This document shows positions 24,701 through 36,491 of a DNA stretch of 64,000 nt, one piece after another. The DNA comes from Onchocerca volvulus (taxonomy: Eukaryota > Nematoda > Chromadorea > Rhabditida > Onchocercidae): assembly GCA_000499405.2 (NCBI GenBank), contig HG738140.1, positions 8,521,560 through 8,585,559 of the forward strand, in the 5' to 3' direction. The translations under genes were made by a program, and so were the position numbers. The notes beneath the pieces were generated by a model. It had not been told where the DNA came from, did not search any database, and was given only the letters and a program-made list of their open reading frames with translations. Position 1 is the first letter of the stretch; each line of letters opens with the position of its first letter.

Positions 24701-27700
24701 TGCAAAAATTCCATGGTAATTTCACATTCTTCACGACTGGTGCTCGTTTTTCTTTGCTCTCGCTCCCTTCCCCTTATGTAACAAGCATCTTTATTCAAAT
24801 TTTATTTTTTTTTAAATCAGAACATTTATCTTTCATTATTGTGCATTGGATTTCTTATAGAACTTTCTTTATGCTTTGTTTACGTTTTAACTTTTCAAAT
24901 CAAAACAGTTGCTGATGAATAATTAAATGGAATTTATATTCATAGGAATTCAACGATTTCTACACCACAGTACATTAAATTAAGGCTATTATCTTCAGAT
25001 ACTTGAAAATCTAAAAAACTGAAGCAAAAATTCGCTTCCGAGTTGGACTGAATGCAGATTTTTATTTTAACTATTTTTTTAAAAGCCACCATAAACTGAT
25101 AGTTTCTTCTATCCAAATCCAAGGTCAATGATATATTAGCTTATCTTAAAATGAGATCACCAAAAAATGAAAATGTTTTTAAGATAAAAAATTGTAAGAA
25201 AAAAAGTTTGTTGAGAATAAAAATTTAAAGGTAAACCATACTGTAATTTAACAAAATATGCACTGCACTCAAATTGCATCTCAGAAATTTAAGCTGTAAA
25301 GTTCAAATACTAATAAGAATCATTTTCCTCTTCTCTTCCTATCCAAAAAAAAAAAAAAAAGACAGGAAATTGGAACTTTTTCATGCGATATTGAAAGAGA
25401 AGGACTAGGAAGCATTGGGAATATATTAGTGATTAAAGAATGCATATATTGTTTATTGAAACTTATCCATGTGCTATTGTGAGGAAAATAGATGTATTTC
25501 AATTTTTTAATGTTGTGAGACAAGCTTTGTAGATCAGAGATAATAAGAATATCAAAAGACAGACAGGATAGATTAAAAAAATGGTTTCAGTCTAAAAATT
25601 TAATCTCAACAATCATACTTAAGATTAAATAAATATGCTGATCTTTTTTATACTTTTACTTTTATTCGTGATCCAAGTCACTCTAAAGTCAATCGGCTTT
25701 TTGGATGGTTTCGTATTCTATTGATCTTTTTTTTTTTTCCGTTTGTACTTTTTTTCTAGAATTTTCGCCTTTTTTTTTTTCGCTCTTATTTTTTCGATTC
25801 ACTGCCTTTTTTTAATTTTCCATATGGAAAATAAATCCGTTATTATCATCACGGTTTTTAGAATTACTCAGGTAGAACTTATAGAAAATGTAATACAAAA
25901 AAGGGATTTTGGGCATTCGGTTGATACGATTGCAAATTATTTAAAATATACCCAAAATAGTTGAAAAAAAAAATATATGTGATGATTATTGATAAACTGT
26001 TCTATTAGATTATCAACTGTTAAAGATGTTTTACATTTTCGCTTTACACAGAAAGGAATTTAGGAGTAATTCAGGAAGTAATTCTGTAAAAAATTTTAAA
26101 TAAATCGATGGAAGATTTTTACGAAATTATTCAATTGAAGTGACAGCAGTGAAAAGCAATGCCGACAATCAGAAAATTAAATAGATATTAACCTTAGTAT
26201 CTTTATTTACACATTAATCATTTTCCGCATCCCACCAATGCAGCGATTAAATTACTTTCCAAATGTGGACGATGGATCATTTGTAAGCCTAAGAGTTGGA
26301 ATTGGTTAATCACCAAACTTTACGATGGTGCTTTATCAATTTCCGTACTTTTTCAAAGCGAATCTTTCACTCAAATTTCCATGTTTATACAGATATTAAC
26401 TGACTTAATGAGAACAATATTTCAGATCCCAAATAGGTTTCAGCCTTAAATTCGAATGGAATGCATTTGTCTACTGAAGTAATCAGTATTAGTCGAACTT
26501 GGTATTGCCATCAGAATTTAAATTTTTATAGCAGTCTTGCCTATCACTATTTTTATTTTTCTTGAAATAATAAAAATGAAGTATCTCCCCTGAAATTATT
26601 TCTTGCTCTTAGCATGTCTTTGTTTTTATATAAAGAACAATATGGAGCTTTCGAAATTTCGAAAATGTAAACAGTTCATATTGTAAGTCAAAATTTATGC
26701 ACAAAATATTTTGTTGAATTCAACTTCAACTGAAATTGAAAAAATTAAAGGCGTCCATAGATTACATACCTGTCTATAAATGTGTATTTTTATGCAACTT
26801 GTCTAAATCTTGATTAACTCAACAATAAAGCATTAAACAGATGATTTCAGCTTATCAGCAATGGAAATCTATCGGATCTGTTTATTAAATCATATGAATT
26901 AATTCGAGCGTCATGAATAGAGACTGAAGCTCAAATGATTCGAATAATATCTGTTGTAGCTAAGAGCGGTTGAATTATAGTTTCATGCAAAATTTTTTAG
27001 TAATTCTTGATGTTAATAATCAAAAATAGTGTTATAATGCATATTATGATATATTATCTATTTATTTACAAAGAATAATTAAATCGCAGTCTTAATAGAA
27101 GACAACAGTAAAAAGCAAGCGATTTCTTCGACCGTTTCCTAGAGGAAACACCTAATGTAAGTGATTTTTTATGGGAAATTTTTCAATGGTCGTTAAATTA
27201 ATAACAAATATCTCAATATTACTAAGTTTTATCGATTTTAAGTTAAAATATTTTTAGTGTTCGAAAAAGAAAACTATCTTGACATCCAAAAATTATAATA
27301 ATTATTTTTGCTGCATATTAGCAGAGTAAAAATGCAGTCAATCACAATTGATTCATAATGAATTATTTTTCTCACACGGATAATAGTTTATTTCATTTTA
27401 TTAATGGATTTTCTAAGAATCTTTAGTTTCTTCATATCTTTGCATCGTTTTCTTAAATTAATATCAGATTGCTGCTAATAAGGATCACAGCTGCATCAAT
27501 TATGAGAAATATTTCTTTCTTGAAATGTCATAGAAAATTTCACATATTAAAGAGAATAATTCTTTTAAAAATGCATTTTTTCGTTTTGATGTTATTAGCT
27601 ATTGTAGGTTGCTCCAGCATGTTTAGCGAAAGTAACTTCGCTTAATTTCATATCTCAGCAGCAGATAGTTATCTAGAAGTTATCGCAACATTTATTCAAA

Positions 27701-27924
27701 TGTTTCTCCCTTTAATATCAATAAATTACTTGGAAATTCAAGAACCATTCCATTCGCACTTGATACACTGTCTGTCATATATTACATTAGCTTTTTTTCA
27801 AAAAATTCGATTTACGTGAACAAATTAGAACATAAATGATGTTTTTAATTTTCGCTACGATATGCCTTGATTTGAAGTTTAATAGCAAAAAAGAAAGATC
27901 CAGGTTAACTGCAGAAAAGCATCA
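21800..27924. other. Large intergenic region
   Basis: AT-rich with no supported gene. A TAA/ATA run occurs near 22697-22710, a poly-T run at about 22471-22487 and a poly-A run at about 25346-25361. The ORFs at 21750-21971, 23830-24036, 24940-25128, 25320-25523 and 25743-25964 lack motifs. It likely includes the promoter of the GPCR just downstream. Confidence 0.5.
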
Positions 27925-28566
27925 ATGGAATGTCCAAATTATCCGCAACTTTTTGATGAGAATGACATCACTGTTCTATCCATTCTCAGTACACTGAGTG
28001 AATTGTGCCTGTAAGTTTGTTATAAAGTTTGCCACTATAAATGTGCCATTGTTATTGAGAAATTTTGAAAATTTTGAGTTTCGAAAACCTATCTTTTAAT
28101 TAAAATTCTAAATAAAGAACACAAGAATTGGCGATTTTTTTCCTCTCTGTCTCAGGAATATATATATATATATATATATCCTAGTACTAGTTCGTGTTAC
28201 ACTAGCTCGTCTGAAATACTAGTTCGCCCCGAAATACTAGTTCGCGTCATACTAGCTCGTCCAACACACACACGGATTACCGCCGCAACAAAAATTTCCA
28301 CCACACAACTCGAGATACTCATTGGCGTCAAAGACTTTTCAAGTTCATCAAATTGGACAAAGCACAAGAATTAGAGTCAAGATTCCTTATCCAAAATTTT
28401 CATGATCCTTTCCGATAAGAAAGGAAGACGAAGAAGAGGAAGAAATGGAAGAGGACAAATTTATTTATATCTATATATATATATAAATCTAATTAAAGCG
28501 CAGCAATAATTACTGAATATAGTTGCAAAAATTATTGTAATTGAAAAATATGCAACTTCATTCGAA

Positions 28567-28599
<33 letters not shown>

Positions 28600-30349
28600 A
28601 GAAGAAACAGAATGATTTTCCATCATTTTATCCACGTCAATTGGATCATTCTAAAACTTTAACATTTTCGTTATTTCGAGGATGAAATCAGAAAATCTCT
28701 TTGCAGGTTTTATCGTACATTTCATAAATATGTCAGTATGCTACTGTGTTTGTTTGGATTATTAGCAAATTGTACACATATCTGGATCCTCAGAAGACCA
28801 TCCATGTTACGATCATCAGTTCATACTGTTCTCATTTGCATAGCACTGGCTGACATTGGTACTATGAGTTCATATGCTGTGAGTATGATATTTGATAATT
28901 GATAACAATATCATTCTTTTTAAAAACTTGGCCGTCTAAATTGATTGATCATTCATTGTTAATTTAGAACATTTTAATGAAGAATTTCGGCAAAGGTGAA
29001 GAAGTCCTGTGAAGAAAGAAATATTAGCAATTATTTTTCTTTTTTTTTTCTTAGAGTAAAATTAAACTTCTTAAAAAAACTAAAAAAAAAGACATAAAAT
29101 AAGTAAAATAAAGCTTTTTTTTTCTTCTTAGAGCAAGATAAATTTTTATAATTGTAATGTCGAATTTTATTATTCAACACTAAAGGTGCGTTAAGAAGAT
29201 CTGCAGCTTATCTAGTTTTAATTTCTATCGCAGATCTCTAACTGTCACACGCGATATTCAATAAATAAGAAATATTGAAAGTTTCCAAATTCTACATAGC
29301 TATTTCGATCATTCTTACCGTATCCTTGTGTTACTGTATTCTTTATTGAGTTAATTAAGATTTATTTATTACGATATGAATTCTACACAAGCAGTACTGG
29401 AGGATATTCCTACGGTTGGGTATTATTGCTCAAACTACACGTGGTACTAAGTACTGCATTGCACAGTATATCGCTATATCTTCTCGTTTTCATCAGTTAT
29501 ATTCGGCTCTGTTCAATGCAAACTCAACGTAGTCGACTTCTTGAAACCAGAATTGCGGGATAAGTTTTTTGATAAATGAAATTAGGACAGTCTAATTTTA
29601 AATGGATTAATTACATAAAGAATATTTTTAAATAATTTCATGATTAATGATAGATCAGTTAGAGTACAGAATATTTGTATCATAAAGACTTATCATGATT
29701 TATAAAACTTTTCAGACTGATATCATTATTGATAGCTCTTGTAATTTTCGCTTTGTGCATTCCTACATTGCTGGCGCATGATATTCTGCCACAGGAGAAC
29801 AATTCGTATTTAATCAAATCGACAACTCTTCCCACAAATTTTTCAATACCAGATCCAAATCTCGTTACTGACAAATACACTATCGGACTTTCCAAAATGT
29901 TCGTCAGTAATGATTGCTTCCTGCTCAAGTTGAATTTATGGCTCACTGGAATCATGATGAAAGTGAGATTTGCTAAATCGTTTAATAGTTTTTAGCTGAT
30001 AAATTATGTTAGTACTCAATGATAATATCATATTTTTCCCCGTAATCTATTGATAATACTCAACCACGAATATGTCACGTACACGTATTTCCTAAAAGTT
30101 ACGTTTCAGGTGGCACCGTGCATGTTACTGCTGTGCTTAACATATTGTCTGTTGATAAAATTGGCCAAGAATAAGAAGAAACGAATGGCTCTGTTACGAG
30201 ATAGAGCCAAGGAGAAAAGTTACAATGACCGTACTACCTATATGCTACTTCTGATGGTTTCTATATTTTTATGTACTGAATTACCACAGGGAATTATCGC
30301 TATTTTTAATGGTTTGTTGCATTTGAAAGCTAAATGTATTCTTTTATGA

Positions 30350-30380
<31 letters not shown>

Positions 30381-31263
30381 CAGATGTAATAAAAAATAAT
30401 AAATAAATCGATGAATAAGTAAGCAATCAAGTGATTAAGTTCAATTTAATTTTAACAATTTAAGAAGACAAAATGATATAAAATTTTTGAAATTATAAGG
30501 AATTAAACAAAATGTAAGCCATTTAATCCCACAGATTAAATAAATTTGACAGATTTTTTAATCAGATAAAGATAATTAAGCATTCTTTAAACTCATCCAT
30601 CAAATATATTTAGATCTCAAAAAGTATATTCTGAATTTAAAAATATAAAATTTGTCACATGTATTATTATAACTACAGTTATTATCTTTTTAGCTTAAAT
30701 CAGTTAAGAATCGTCGCCTCATTGCCATGCAAATTAATGATGGAAATATTACATAGCAAATTCGATAGTTTCTGAAGTAAATACATTGTTGATAAATGAC
30801 AAAAGTTTTTATTTCAGCTATTTATACAGCTCAATTTCATCTCTACATATATTTAACAATTGCCGATGTACTTGATGTACTGTCGCTTATTAACTGCTAC
30901 GTTGGCTTTACAGTATATTTCTGCACATGCAGTCGCTATCGTCGAACATTTTATTCCGTATTTTTTCGTTTCAGGTAAGCATGGCATTTAGTAAATTCCA
31001 CATACTTAACGTATTATTTTTCAGTGCTTGATTCAATAAAAGATGATAATATTATCATGATATTATCGTTTTTGGACATCATAATAGTAGAAATTAAGTA
31101 CTTTCATTTTTAACTCAAATCATCACTAGTCGTTATTAGTCGGAAGGTTATTGAAGCAAATTGTTATGTCTAAACCTAATCTTTGTATGACATTTTTTTC
31201 AGCTTTTTTCGGATTAACTGTAATCATCGAGATTATCTTTTCGAAAAATTTCAAAAAAATTAA
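27925..31263 (+). CDS. DMSR-like (FMRFamide/myosuppressin receptor-type) GPCR
   Basis: Seven exons: 27925-28010, 28707-28878, 29360-29559, 29716-29962, 30110-30311, 30818-30974, 31203-31263, giving about 374 residues with agreeing phases. Seven TM segments are visible: after HKYVS (MLLCLFGLLANCTHIW), VLICIALADIGTMSSYA, a TM3 ending LVFISYIRLCSM in place of DRY, LISLLIALVIFALCIP, APCMLLLCLTYCLLIKLA, TTYMLLLMVSIFLCTELPQG and the last, with NCYVGFTVYF instead of NPxxY. The TTxxLL...TELPQG signature of TM6 is characteristic of the nematode DMSR/SRW neuropeptide receptors. It would sit in the plasma membrane and couple to G proteins; the ligand is probably an RFamide-type peptide. The third intron (29560-29715) starts ATAAGT, so without non-canonical splicing the protein would stop at the TAA at 29561-29563. 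The last exon (SFFRINCNHRDYLF...) is the least certain. Confidence 0.85.
28160..28260. repeat. TA microsatellite and CTAG-containing short repeats
   Basis: A TA run at about 28158-28179 is followed by five copies of (T)ACTAG(T/C)TCG at 28185, 28200, 28217, 28235 and 28250, spaced 15-18 bases apart. It lies in the first intron of the GPCR, directly upstream of a BEL/Pao fragment, and could be part of that insertion. Confidence 0.85.
28300..28420 (+). pseudogene. BEL/Pao protease-region fragment
   Basis: Plus-strand reading gives LEILIGVKDF, then after a one-base deletion in a T run FKFIKLDKAQELESRFLIQN. This closely follows SDILISVKDFFKFIELDG and the following residues of the element at 18.9-19.3 kb. 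It is a dead fragment within the first intron of the GPCR. No LTR was recognised around it. Confidence 0.75.
28568..28597 (+). repeat. Poly-A run of about 30 bases
   Basis: Uninterrupted A run followed by GAAGAAGAAAC, still in the first GPCR intron. Other long A runs in the window are at about 30352-30380 and 54010-54033. Confidence 0.9.
29560..29715 (+). other. Non-canonical AT...AG intron in the GPCR
   Basis: Exon 3 reads through ETRIAG in phase and exon 4 starts ACTGATATCATT after TTTTCAG, needing a two-base phase. The only place giving that phase is before ATAAGT at 29560, i.e. a GTAAGT donor with its first base changed to A. No GT donor in the right phase is close by. It may be a point mutation, a sequencing error or a genuine AT...AG intron. 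Confidence 0.7.
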
Positions 31264-33650
31264 TAGGCTTTGCGGTAATTCTAAAAATACTATATTTAGG
31301 TGATGCTATTTCTATTTGTTTAGAGATTTTTCAGAAGACTATCTTGATTTGTAATTATTCAAAGAATAATCGATTCATAACTTTACACGCGATACAAAAT
31401 TAAAAGATTCTTGAGAGGAGGAGAAAATATTTCTAATAGTTTTGAAAGTTAGCACAATCTGGAAATGATACAAGAAAATCTAAGTAATAAGTAATTGTCA
31501 AACAACTAAAAATTTGCAAAGTTTATGAAAAATGATTTATTCTGAAGAATGAAGTTTTAATATTATTTAAGGCGGCTACACCAAGAGAATGAACAAACAA
31601 GATGAATGAAATTGATGAGATTTTCAGAATATGACAGAGTGAGAGTTAGGAAAATAACAAAATAATACCAAACTACAGTTGAAAGATGGGAGATAATTTC
31701 CGACTTCTTCCGATAAACTAGAGCTTACGTAATGGTGATTCTTGTGAGGTTAAATTCAGATTCCTAGCAAGGATAGAGGAAGGCTTGGAGAGATGGATAA
31801 TACAAGTTCTGATTAATAAATAAAACAAATGTTTTTTCTGGATGATTACTTTTATACTCACTTTATTAATTATTTATTTATTACTTCTGTATTTTATTCC
31901 AAAGAGTAAAAAAAGGCAGTTATTGAAAAAATTAGTTTGAATATTATACGAAAACAATATTGAATGAGTTAAATGAATAGTAATTAATTCAGACACTGTA
32001 CAGCTAATTCCTGAAAAATATTTCTTTTTTGTTGCAGCAACAGAAACAGGCAAGAAAATCAATCGATCCAGTTATCATTGTTTAGATAAAAGGATTGGTT
32101 TCTTATCAATTCTCTTTTTTGATCGCTAGTCAATGCAGGGCACAAAGAACACAACAAGGCATGTTTTTCATCATGGACAGCTATTCAGTAAATTAATAAT
32201 TTATATTTTTTTTGAATTAATTATTAATAATTAAAGAATCCAGAAGCTTGAACAAGCTCAATTGGCTAAGAAATAAAAAGCGATTATCGGCGAGAAGTAT
32301 CGTTCAAATGTAAAAAAAAGAATCAATAAAACTTATGAAGAACGAGAAAGTTGAGAAAACCATTGCAATTATTCATGATTAGCGGCAAATGGTAATATCA
32401 AAGATGATGAGTAGCTTTTGAAATTGTATTTAACACTATCCATTATTCTAATTTTATTATTTCGAAATATTGCATAAAATAAAATGGAAAAATGAAACTA
32501 ATGACTTTTCAAGATTAAATCAAAATATGAAGAAAAGTTGAAATTGTGCAAATAGCAAGATAGAAAAATATTTAAAAATTCTTAACAAATAAAAATTCAT
32601 AATTAGAATTCCGAAGACTTTTATGTCGAAAATGGAATATCCTTTGGATATCAAATGTAATAAAATGTTTGAGCGCCGTTAATTATTATTGACAGATACA
32701 TGAGATGATCAACGATGCATCTTGCAATCAAAACTACGTTGGAAAATGATTTTGAATTAGAGAACCGTAGTTGCTTATGTTGAAACAGGATAGGAATGGA
32801 GACAATTGTCATCTAGAAGTTTTGTAAACAACAGCTAGTGCGCCATTGTCCTCAGTCTTTTTTAGTCCGTTACAGTGTTCAGTTTAAAACCTTGAATACA
32901 TTAAAGCCATCGATCCATCAAAATTGCTGCAACAAATGTCACTGCTCGCAGCAATCATGCAAAGATGAGTGTCACGCTATTTTTGTTCTACTCAAATTTG
33001 ACCACATAACGCAAATGCATTAATTATACAGCAAGTTCGCATATTTTGATGTATTGATAAACAATGAAATTCATCATATAAGCAGCTGTGGAGGGTATCT
33101 GAAGCAATAGCCACAGCAGTGATATCGTTTCATTTAATTAAATAAGCAATAATCATGAAGGTCCTATGTGCCAAAGGGACATTTTACTCATCCTTTTCTA
33201 TGCTTCCATTTTTATTACACAATACCGCTTGGCCAGAATAGGCTAAGCCAAATCAAGCCTGTCTGTCAGTGACATCAACTATCTTTGTCGTTGCTCTATA
33301 TATCGCCATACCAAAGTTACTTTTTACCATTTCCCGTAATCTATTTCTATTTTATTACTTTTTTTAGTTCAGGAAATTAACAAGCACTATCTTTGAGTTT
33401 CATTTTCCAATTCCCGTTTTTTGTAATATCAAAGCAAACTGCAAAGTCATATTAGAAGAATTTTTTTCTCTGGAACTTTTGACAAATAGAAAAGTCAATA
33501 AGGGAGATTTCATATTATCTTCAGATAAAACAACATTGCAAAATGTTTCTCTCAAATCATTAAAATCACGAAGATGATGTAATATTCGGTGAGCAACAGC
33601 TTATTGCTGGCGTAAACAAGGTATCAGATAAATCTATGTATGATCTTTTT
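31264..33650. other. Intergenic region after the GPCR
   Basis: AT-rich with no supported gene. Poly-T/A runs and short AT-rich ORFs only. The 61-codon frame at 32838-33023 has several Cys but no signal peptide, splice sites or known pattern. Confidence 0.5.
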
Positions 33651-33655
33651 CTTCG

Positions 33656-34142
33656 CCCTCTCGATCACAGACATTTGTTTACGCAAATTGCTTCGTTGAA
33701 ATTATCAAAATCGATTTGTCGGAAATTTTTTATATAAATCTCGCAATGCACTAATATTGATCGAATATTACCATATTTAATGGTATTTATCGGATTTATT
33801 GGTTTCCCTTCTTCTTTCTATATATTTTTTGATAAATTGAAATTTTATTAATATGAATAAAATACTAGTCAGCAGCTAGCATTGGATATTTTTTCTTGAT
33901 AATTCTACTAAATCAAAAATAGCAATTTGGAAAATTTGGTATTTTAAAATTCAGTCAATCTTTAGCAAACTTACTCAAGGTTTGTTTAAAAAGGTGAAAG
34001 AGAAATGAAATTTGAGATGCTTCTCTTGCAGAATTTTAATGCTTTCTCTACGCTTACCAATGATTTCTGTAACGAAGTAAAAAGTTCCGAAGACATCACC
34101 ACTGACAAGTTCAGCTTGGAATAGGAAGTTGCGAATTTTCAT
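33656..34142 (-). CDS. Possible small gene of two or more exons, unknown
   Basis: A good exon candidate lies at 34142-34058: after TTTTTTCCATAG, an ATG opens 28 codons (MKIRNFLFQAELVSGDVFGT, then FYFVTEII) and ends at a strong GTAAGC donor. Further along the strand, about 33730-33656, a frame reads LRKQMSVIERAKKKIIHR to a stop and would suit a last exon, but I could not confirm the acceptor or any exon between. A short hairpin (ACAAAG... at 34159 paired with ...CTTTGT to 34195) lies in the presumed 5' leader. No family recognised. Confidence 0.3.
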
Positions 34143-34410
34143 GCAACTATGGAAAAAACAAAGGACGGCGCTGCTTCTTGAGGCGCTGTCTTTGTCTCAG
34201 CGATAAATGGATTCAAAAAAGAAAAAGAAAAAAACAAAAAAAAAAACGATTAACTGAAAATGTCTCATTTTGAGACTAAAGGAAGAATGGCTAATAGTTT
34301 ACGTCTGCTAGCTATTGATAGTGTATTATTGCTTTGCTCTGCCACTGCTATTGGGAAAGAAATAGCTTTTAAAGATGGATGAATAGGCACGAGAATGGGA
34401 AGTTTGAGAC

Positions 34411-34546
34411 TTGTCCGGCCTCATTCGATGCCTTAGTTCGGTTCAAAATCGTAGACAGTTTCTCAAGACGACCGCCTGATAGTCGTTCGACTGTAACGCC
34501 ACGATTTAATTGAAAGATTATCAATGGATGAGGGCGATGTTGCGAC
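34411..34546 (-). other. Exon-like, GC-richer segment, minus strand
   Basis: This 136-base patch is richer in G+C than its surroundings. After an AAAAAAG acceptor, one minus-strand frame reads VATSPSSIDNLSIKSWRYSR to a TGA at 34463-34465. Another frame reads RGVTVERLSGGRLEKLS and reaches a possible donor at 34410. Only one can be right, and neither matches a family I know. Confidence 0.25.
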
Positions 34547-35743
34547 CTTTTTTAGTTTCTTTTACAGATATTTAAATATCAGGCAATTATTAATGAATTA
34601 ATTAGTTAGGAGTCTGTATGTCGCTAAAAATTTGCAAACTTTCCTAGGACTGATCCGATTATTCCAGATATATTATGTATTGTAATGTTGGTTCTTCCTC
34701 TATCTCCTTGCATTACTTCTGTCCAAGTTTTTGAGTCTCGATTATTTGTTGAGGCATTCAACCTGGAAAAAAGAAGATCATGATATCTGCAAGCTTATCC
34801 ATTTTATTACAAGTTGGTAGCCTGAACAGTACATTAAATATGAAGCTCAATCTTTTTTACTCTTTTATCGCTTCTCTTTACTCTTTTCATAAGCAGAGAA
34901 TGAAAGAAAGATCTCTACAAGAGTTGGGATTGTTTTTTTTTTTACTCAATTAATTAATTAATTAATGGAAAATTGTAATTAATGCAATTAACTAATCAAT
35001 GGAAAAAATCCTATTAATTAATGAAAAATTTTGATGATACTTCATAAACTATTGTAAATCCTACTGGAAGAAAATCAATAACATACTTAGATCATTTCAT
35101 ACACATAATCGCTTGTAACATAAAGAATAACCTAGTGATCAGTTTACTTGGATATTCTCTAATAATTGCTTGCAACGTACATTTTTTCTGCTCCGCAGAA
35201 TGTTTCGTCCATAAACAATCGATTTCTGAATTGCAAATTATTTAAATTTCTTTATATTTCTTTTGCATCAAAACTATTAGCAATGTAGACATCAATCACC
35301 AATAAGGTAGTTCAAAGTTTACAAGAATATAAAAAATTCGCATGCAAAATTTTCGCTTTTAATTTTCCATTATTATTGATTATTCATCACTTTTTTTTTT
35401 CGTAGAAAGAATTTTCATAATTCTTGTGTTTTTTGATTTTTCAGCAGATTTATCATTAAGTATTTAGTTCAGTACTTAATTTTAGTAATTACTTCTGTTG
35501 CATTCATTATTTTATGGATTATCGTTATATCATTATTACATTGTTACCATTATGGCTTAAAGCAGCAGAAAAATTAAAAAAAAAAAAAAAATCCCGTCAT
35601 ACAGTATTTTGCTTGAATATGCATAATAATTCAACATAATATTTGAACAGTGCCAAGAAGGAAAGCAGGAAAATGAGGCCTCATATGTTCTATTATGCAG
35701 CCAGCAACAATTATATCAGTCCCGAAGAGCTTTTGCCTTTTAT

Positions 35744-36491
35744 TCAGCCAAGATAATTAACAATAGCGGTCGATTGCTCAACAGCCTTCCATTTGTCTCT
35801 TGTCTGCTTGCTCCTACCTGGCTTCTATTTCAATTAATTCCTAATAATAAATATATCATATACATGGTATCACATCGATTTTGATTATTTCGATGCATTT
35901 GATCTATTCATTTTATTTCAAAAAAAAGCCAGAAAATTGGATTGAGAAATATGAGTTTATTTATACCTTGCAATTCCTACTCGATATAGAGAACTGCTGA
36001 AGAAATATCAGACATCAGATACATGAATGCAATTCAGGTATAGCTTCAATTATAAGCATGACAGATTCTTTGAGACTGCATTTGTCGCTATTACAAGAGA
36101 CATTTGTTTGAATAATTTTCAACGATAATAAATATTTATGGCATCTTCATGCAGTTGTAAAAGACATAAATAATTGTTTGATATTAGAATTTGACAATGA
36201 CTCTGTCCGAATGATTCAATTACGATCTCTTACAAGCAATTTCTCGTTTTTTGCATGACGCCAGTATCTCGCCTTTCTTTTGCGAATACCGACTTTATCG
36301 CATGGAAGAGCTGTCAAAATAATGCTTTTATCAATTTAATCAATCTAACAAAATTTAGACTTTTTTTTATTTACATCTAAAACAAGGTCGATAACTTGGA
36401 TAGCAAGCAGTATAACAGATACCGCAAATGGACTCGAACTTTCAGGAAACAGTGGACATTTGAACGACGGCAAGATCATTAAACTCATCAT
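35744..36491 (-). CDS. Possible two-exon small membrane protein, unknown
   Basis: Exon 36491-36375 starts with ATG ATG one base after a TTACAG acceptor (a possible trans-splice site), encodes MMSLMILPSFKCPLFPESSS followed by a hydrophobic segment (FAVSVILLAIQVIDLVLD), and ends at a GTAAAT donor. Exon 35824-35744 starts in the same phase after AAATAG and encodes KPGRSKQTRDKWKAVEQ to a TGA. Together they make 65 residues: one TM helix and a basic tail. Both exons are short, so chance cannot be excluded. The last exon might also be the one at 34546. Confidence 0.3.

Noticed and set aside
29680..29955. 91-codon minus-strand ORF
   Set aside because: Antisense to GPCR exon 4, which encodes TM4 and the second extracellular loop.
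34400..34520. Possible tRNA because of GGTTCAAAATC
   Set aside because: No cloverleaf can be formed around it; the acceptor and anticodon stems are missing.
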